DNA of 26,416 nucleotides, from assembly GCA_946495905.1 (NCBI GenBank), contig CAMMEP010000013.1:1-26416 (forward strand), written 5' to 3'. The stretch is from an uncultured Clostridium sp. (GTDB lineage Bacteria > Bacillota > Clostridia > TANB77 > CAG-508). The notes beneath the pieces were generated by a model. That model worked only from the letters and a program-made list of their open reading frames with translations. It was not told where the DNA came from and searched no databases. The number at the start of each line of letters is the position of its first letter. Position 1 is the first letter of the stretch. Shown here one piece after another: positions 22,995-26,416 of this stretch. Position numbers and translations under genes: made by a program.

Positions 22995-23486
22995 TTAACT
23001 ATTTGTACCTAATATAAATGCTTCATAATTTTTACTAGAAGTAATTAATTCATGCCAGTTAAATTTTTCAAAATGTAAATACTTAACTAAAAAACCAAGA
23101 AGAATCATATTCTGAAATTTCTTTGGAATATTGTTTAGTGAAGAAATTTCAAATAAATTAATGTATATAAATTTACATTTACCGATTAAATTGTTAGGCT
23201 GCTTGATAGATATAATTGTTGTATTTGATGTACATTGAGACTCATATAAAATGTGTTCAGCACCATCAAAATCAACAATGTAATCGGCTTTCTCTACTAC
23301 TGGTGAAAAGATAGTGGAAGTACTATACCTAATTTCGGATCTTACACTACCCCCTCGACGTGCTAATCCATGAATATCAGAAGACGAGACATAGAGAGAA
23401 GTGTTGAAAAAGATAGCTTTTACAAATATATTACTTGCATAGAGTATTCCTTGCCCACCTTTACCACAAAAGATAATATTTGTCAT
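22995..23486 (-). CDS. iorB: Indolepyruvate ferredoxin oxidoreductase, beta (gamma-type) subunit IorB
   Basis: 163 aa of the pyruvate/ketoisovalerate oxidoreductase gamma-domain type: IIFCGKGGQGILYASNIF (residues 4-21) is the glycine-rich start motif, SSSDIHGLARRGGSVRSEIRYS (35-56) the conserved family block, and ADYIVDFDGAEHILY (66-80) the following helix. The usual length is about 190 aa, so this one is slightly short at the C-terminus. It starts 4 bp after the iorA stop with AAGAGG as ribosome binding site, forming an iorA-iorB pair. With IorA it would oxidatively decarboxylate aryl- or branched 2-oxoacids to acyl-CoA, passing electrons to ferredoxin. Confidence 0.85.
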   Translation of the reverse strand: MTNIIFCGKGGQGILYASNIFVKAIFFNTSLYVSSSDIHGLARRGGSVRSEIRYSTSTIFSPVVEKADYIVDFDGAEHILYESQCTSNTTIISIKQPNNLIGKCKFIYINLFEISSLNNIPKKFQNMILLGFLVKYLHFEKFNWHELITSSKNYEAFILGTNS

Positions 23487-23490
23487 AATT

Positions 23491-25056
23491 TTACCTCTTA
23501 TCTTTATTTGATTTTAAAATACATTTTCCACGGGCAATCAAAACTACAAGAGAAGAAATTTCTAAAGCCCAATTTAAAGCTTCTTGAGTAGATTGCTTAC
23601 TAAATGGATTGAATTCAAGAATATTTTCAACATTTAATGCTTTCAATAATCCTTGTAATTCAATTTTAGAGGAAGGTTCTCCATTTAAGTTTTTCCCAGT
23701 TCCAGGGTTTTCTTGCAAACCAGTCATAGATGTACTTTGATTGTCTAAAATAACCAAAATTGGGTTACTATTATTATATACACAAGAAATTAAACTTGTA
23801 ATTCCTGAATGAAAGAATGTTGAATCTCCCATAATACCAATCACTCGCTCTCTTCTAGAAAGTAGATTGTTACATTTTTGAATTCCATGTGCGATGGAAA
23901 AACCAGCTCCCATACAAATTGCAATATCCTTTGCATTAAATGGTGCCTCTCCACTCATTGAATAACATCCAATATCACTTGATATTATAATATTATTATA
24001 TGTGGATAATACATCAAAAAAAGTGTTGTAGAAACATCCTTTACAAAATGAATTTGCTTGTCTTGAATGTTTATCGTTAGAAGAAACATACGGAACAGAA
24101 GGATTCGCAAGGCAAGTTTCAATAATATTTGCTGAAAGTTCACCAGTTTTAGGGAAAAGTTCTTTTCCTATGCAATGTACACCTAATTTCGAAATTTCTT
24201 CTTCTAGAAAACTATCTAATTCTTCAATTATAAATAATTGTTCAACAGCTTTTGAAAAATCCAAAATTACTTTAGAAGTAATAGGAAATAATAAATTAAG
24301 TTTTAATACTGAAAATTTATCTCCAAAGGCTTCTTTTACATAATTGTAAGACATTCCTGATGTAATAATTCCAATTTTATTAGAATTTTGTTCAATTTTA
24401 AAAAATCTACTATCATTCAAATTAGATATTTGAAGAAGTTTATTTTCTAAGTTAGAATGTAAAACTCTTGATATTGAAGGAATAGGATCAAAACGCCTAC
24501 TTTTTTCAATTTGTAATTGAAAAGATGTTCTTGTTATAGAATGTTCAACTATTGTTTTTGAGTGACATATTCTAGTTGTTAATCGAATAAAAATTGGTAA
24601 TTTAAGTTTTTCACTCAACTCAAAAGCAATTTGTATGAAATCTAGACATTCTTGAGAACTAGATGGCTCAAGCATTGGAATTTTAAGTAACCTAGAGTAA
24701 TTTCTATTATCTTGCTCATTTTGAGAAGAATGAATACCAGGATCATCAGCTGTTACAATAATCATTCCTGCATTGACACCAGTATAAGCAACTGTTGCAA
24801 GAGGATCAGCTGCAACATTGACTCCAACATGTTTCATTGAAGCAAGAGATCTAATTCCAGAATAGGATGCACCAATTGCAGATTCGACTGCAACTTTTTC
24901 ATTAGGTGCCCATTCAGTATAGACTTTATTTTGGTATTTGGTTAGATTTTCAATTATTTCAGTACTGGGTGTTCCTGGATAACCAGAGGCAAAGCTACCA
25001 CCATTTAAGTAAAATCCTAAAGCAATAGCCTCGTTGCCAGTTAATAATGACCGCAT
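23491..25056 (-). CDS. iorA: Indolepyruvate ferredoxin oxidoreductase, alpha subunit IorA, lacking the ferredoxin domain
   Basis: 521 aa from ATG 25056, which lies 5 nt behind AAGGAGA; a longer frame from 25077 would put the ribosome binding site inside the gene. The start LLTGNEAIALGFYLNGGSFASGYPGTPSTEI and WAPNEKVAVESAIGASYSG are typical IorA. SFCKGCFYNTFFDVLS matches the conserved CxGC motif, and GIMGDSTFFHSGITSLI...LDNQSTSMTGLQENPGTG is the thiamine-diphosphate binding region. Usual IorA proteins are about 600 aa or more and end with a domain holding two [4Fe-4S] clusters; here the protein ends ARGKCILKSNKDKR with no CxxCxxC motif. Electrons would have to pass to a separate ferredoxin. 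Together with iorB it is a second transcription unit of the cassette. Confidence 0.9.
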   Translation of the reverse strand: MRSLLTGNEAIALGFYLNGGSFASGYPGTPSTEIIENLTKYQNKVYTEWAPNEKVAVESAIGASYSGIRSLASMKHVGVNVAADPLATVAYTGVNAGMIIVTADDPGIHSSQNEQDNRNYSRLLKIPMLEPSSSQECLDFIQIAFELSEKLKLPIFIRLTTRICHSKTIVEHSITRTSFQLQIEKSRRFDPIPSISRVLHSNLENKLLQISNLNDSRFFKIEQNSNKIGIITSGMSYNYVKEAFGDKFSVLKLNLLFPITSKVILDFSKAVEQLFIIEELDSFLEEEISKLGVHCIGKELFPKTGELSANIIETCLANPSVPYVSSNDKHSRQANSFCKGCFYNTFFDVLSTYNNIIISSDIGCYSMSGEAPFNAKDIAICMGAGFSIAHGIQKCNNLLSRRERVIGIMGDSTFFHSGITSLISCVYNNSNPILVILDNQSTSMTGLQENPGTGKNLNGEPSSKIELQGLLKALNVENILEFNPFSKQSTQEALNWALEISSLVVLIARGKCILKSNKDKR

Positions 25057-25124
25057 AAAAATCTCCTTTCCATACAAATAGTATATACAAGAATTATATA
25101 TATATAAACAAAAGTTACTACATT

Positions 25125-25153
25125 ATTATACAGCAGTAAATAAATTATGTCAA
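25125..25153 (-). promoter_or_regulatory. Perfect-consensus promoter of iorA-iorB
   Basis: On the minus strand TTGACA (25153-25148) and TATAAT (25130-25125) with a 17-bp spacer, a full match to the sigma-A consensus. The leader is about 60 nt. Confidence 0.85.
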
Positions 25154-25239
25154 ATTCTAACTATACTAATTTCCGTATACAAATATTTCTTCTTCATAAC
25201 AGCCCCATCTCTTTTATACATATAAGAAAAAACTACATA

Positions 25240-25268
25240 TTGAACTAAATATTCATAAAACCTATCAA
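25240..25268 (+). promoter_or_regulatory. Possible promoter of the amidase gene
   Basis: TTGAAC and TATCAA with a 17-bp spacer, ending at the first bases of the right 48-bp repeat. If real, the -35 and most of the -10 come from the cassette rather than from the original upstream region. Confidence 0.4.
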
Positions 25269-25314
25269 AAAGCATATACATATACGAAGAGAGGTATGTA
25301 TATGCTTATTTTAA
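25267..25314. repeat. 48-bp direct repeat, right end of cassette, containing the amidase start
   Basis: Identical to 19343-19390. The loop of its inverted repeat carries the ribosome binding site GAGAGG and its right arm the amidase start codons, so the hairpin may also limit translation of the amidase. Confidence 0.9.
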
Positions 25315-26036
25315 GTAAAAAAAGAATAACAATTATATTATGCATGATATGTTTATCGTTGTATGCATTTTCTTTTAAAATTGCGAATAATATGGGAAGT
25401 GCTGATCAAATAGAAAAAACAGTGGAAACAGTTGCTACTCCTGTTTCTAATAAAGTAGTAATTGTAGATGCAGGACATGGTACACCTGACGAAGGTGCAG
25501 AAAGTAATAATGGAACTACAGAAGCAGAAATAAATTTAAAAATTGCACTAAAATTACAAACTTTACTAGAACAAAGCGGATGTACGGTATTACTAACTCG
25601 CTCTGACGAAAACGAAATATATGATGCAGAAAGTAATACAATAAGAGAAAAGAAAGTATCGGATATGAAAAATAGAGTAAAAATTGGAAATGAATCTTCG
25701 GCAGATATTTTTGTATCGATTCATTTAAATAAAATAGCGGAATCTCAATACGATGGTTGGCAAACCTTTTATAAAACAGGGAGTGAAGAAAGTAAATTAC
25801 TAGCAACAGAAATACAAAACAATTTAAATGATGCTATCCAAAAAGATAATAATAGACAACCAGCTAAATTAAATACGGTATATTTAATGAAATATGTGGA
25901 AATACCAATTACTATAGTAGAATGTGGATTTTTATCTAACCCAGAGGAAGAAGCCTTATTACAAACAGAGGAATATCAGGATAAATTGGCATGGGGAATT
26001 TATAATGGAATAGCAGATTATTTTTATGAGAATTAA
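25302..26036 (+). CDS. cwlD: N-acetylmuramoyl-L-alanine amidase, CwlD-like (Amidase_3)
   Basis: ATG 25302 is 7 nt from GAGAGG; an in-frame ATG at 25296 is too close to it. A membrane anchor (about residues 8-24) precedes one Amidase_3 domain with the zinc ligands in order: His in VIVDAGHGTPDEGA, Glu in GTTEAEINL, His in FVSIHLNKI, and the catalytic Glu in TIVECGFLSNPEEEALL. The length of 245 aa and the single domain fit CwlD, the amidase that with PdaA makes muramic-delta-lactam in the spore cortex; assignment to CwlD rather than another short amidase rests on architecture only. The cassette has separated it from the GGDEF gene, and its present promoter may come from the cassette. Confidence 0.85.
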   Translation: MLILSKKRITIILCMICLSLYAFSFKIANNMGSADQIEKTVETVATPVSNKVVIVDAGHGTPDEGAESNNGTTEAEINLKIALKLQTLLEQSGCTVLLTRSDENEIYDAESNTIREKKVSDMKNRVKIGNESSADIFVSIHLNKIAESQYDGWQTFYKTGSEESKLLATEIQNNLNDAIQKDNNRQPAKLNTVYLMKYVEIPITIVECGFLSNPEEEALLQTEEYQDKLAWGIYNGIADYFYEN

Positions 26037-26217
26037 TGTGCAAAATATAATAAAAAACACTTATTTCTAAGAAATTGCATAAATTTAATAATGTTGGAAT
26101 ACTACCAATATTTCGTCCATTTTCAATATTTCTTAATAAATCGGGAGAAATATTGACATGTTCTGCAACATATTCTTGAGTATATTTTTTTTCATTTCTA
26201 GCTTTTTTTAAACGCAA
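26032..26217 (-). pseudogene. Decayed XRE-type helix-turn-helix regulator
   Basis: LRLKKARNEKKYTQEYVAEHVNISPDLLRNIENGRNIGSIPTLLNLCNFLEIS is a clear XRE helix-turn-helix (TQEYVAEHVNIS and LLRNIENG as recognition region). The only possible start is TTG 26217 with no ribosome binding site, and an in-frame TAG lies just upstream. The frame continues past the domain into the antisense of the amidase 3' end until 25936, which is probably not real protein. The start of the regulator seems lost and its upstream region replaced by the promoter of the prepilin gene. Confidence 0.5.
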
Positions 26218-26232
26218 ACTTTTAAAAAACTA

Positions 26233-26260
26233 TTGCAAAAAAAATTGGCTATGATAAAAT
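26233..26260 (+). promoter_or_regulatory. Promoter of the prepilin-like gene
   Basis: TTGCAA and TAAAAT with a 16-bp spacer, 34 bp upstream of the start codon. Confidence 0.55.
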
Positions 26261-26294
26261 AAACAAGAAAAAAGTAAAAAGGAGTGAAAAACAG

Positions 26295-26416
26295 ATGAAA
26301 AATGTCAAAAAAGGACAAGAAGGAATCACACTAGTAGCATTGGTAATAACCATTATCATTCTAATTATCTTAGCAACAGTAGCAATAAATTTTGCATTTG
26401 GAGATAATGGGTTAAT
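26295..26416 (+). CDS. Prepilin-like protein (partial, continues beyond window)
   Basis: ATG 26295 follows GGAG by 10 nt. The product begins MKNVKKGQEG, then ITLVALVITIIILIILATVAI. This is a type IV prepilin-type N-terminus: a basic leader, a Gly before the cleavage point, a Thr-Leu start of the mature helix and about 20 hydrophobic residues. The usual Glu at mature position 5 (GFTLIE) is replaced by Ala, a form seen in many Firmicute pilin-like or pseudopilin proteins. Only 40 codons are visible, so the C-terminal head and the exact role (pilus, secretion or competence) cannot be judged. It has its own promoter. Confidence 0.75.
   Translation, partial: MKNVKKGQEGITLVALVITIIILIILATVAINFAFGDNGL

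Larger units (their letters stand above)
19391..25266. mobile_element. 5.9-kb inserted cassette between the GGDEF and amidase genes
   Basis: Bounded by perfect 48-bp direct repeats. Inside are an octapeptide ORF, radical SAM, TIM-barrel, GNAT, histidine phosphatase and iorA-iorB genes. Codon use differs visibly from the flanks: Leu TTG/CTT and Ala GCT are frequent inside, while the adhesin and GGDEF genes use mostly TTA/CTA and GCA. Because the right repeat is the start of the amidase gene, removing one repeat and the cassette would restore a GGDEF-amidase junction. No integrase or transposase lies inside, so the mechanism of entry is open. Confidence 0.65.

Noticed and set aside
1..26416. 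CRISPR array
   Set aside because: No set of short identical repeats with unique spacers was found. The repeats present are adhesin modules, the 48-bp pair and operator hexamers.

Overview
The window comes from an AT-rich, low-GC Gram-positive genome, most likely a clostridium-like Firmicute (possibly an uncultured gut lineage). The signs are strong AGGAGG-type ribosome binding sites, many sigma-A-type promoters with 17-bp spacers, T-tailed hairpin terminators, a CwlD-type sporulation/germination amidase, and codon use dominated by A/T-ending codons. The genus cannot be fixed from sequence alone.

Layout. (1) Positions 1-16250 are dominated by three related giant surface proteins: a partial one on the minus strand (1-1854) and two complete ones on the plus strand (4645-8970 and 9369-16250). 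Each has a signal peptide, an N-terminal thioester domain with Cys and Gln in the expected motifs, a string of DUF11-like beta-sandwich modules starting with FDLALRKFI, acidic linkers and, in the two complete ones, a C-terminal membrane helix with no LPXTG motif. All three share an unusual promoter architecture: a helically phased array of TGTAAT hexamers at 11-bp spacing (a match to the WalR/YycF box), a TCCGTA motif 28-29 bp further on, and a TTGAC-N17-TANAAT promoter. The last 835 bp of the two complete genes are identical. (2) Between the first two adhesins lie tRNA-Gly(GCC) and tRNA-Cys(GCA) on the minus strand and a roughly 1.7-kb stretch bounded by a second copy of the tRNA-Cys 3' end, which looks like the remnant of an integrated element. 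It holds a 41-aa ORF and an unrecognised 217-aa gene. (3) Positions 16323-16481 form a compact element with 35-bp terminal inverted repeats. (4) Positions 16600-19318 are a tight three-gene set: a membrane-anchored Ig-like protein, a CmpB-family membrane protein and a GGDEF protein with a degenerate receiver domain. (5) Positions 19391-25266 are a cassette bounded by perfect 48-bp direct repeats. The right copy contains the start of the amidase gene, so the cassette separates two genes that were probably adjacent. (6) The window ends with the amidase, a decayed XRE regulator and the start of a prepilin-like gene.

The cassette in (5) is the best candidate for something undescribed. A consensus promoter with a palindrome in its spacer drives a structured leader, an octapeptide ORF (MDLRTAGN) with an ideal ribosome binding site, and a hairpin terminator. 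These are followed by translationally coupled genes for a radical SAM/SPASM enzyme, a xylose-isomerase-like TIM barrel and a GNAT acetyltransferase. Next come a frameshifted histidine phosphatase and a divergently placed iorA-iorB pair whose IorA lacks the usual ferredoxin domain. The layout of minute peptide, attenuating terminator and modifying enzymes resembles the microcin C operon, although no MccB-like adenylating enzyme is present. A stalling leader peptide is the main alternative.
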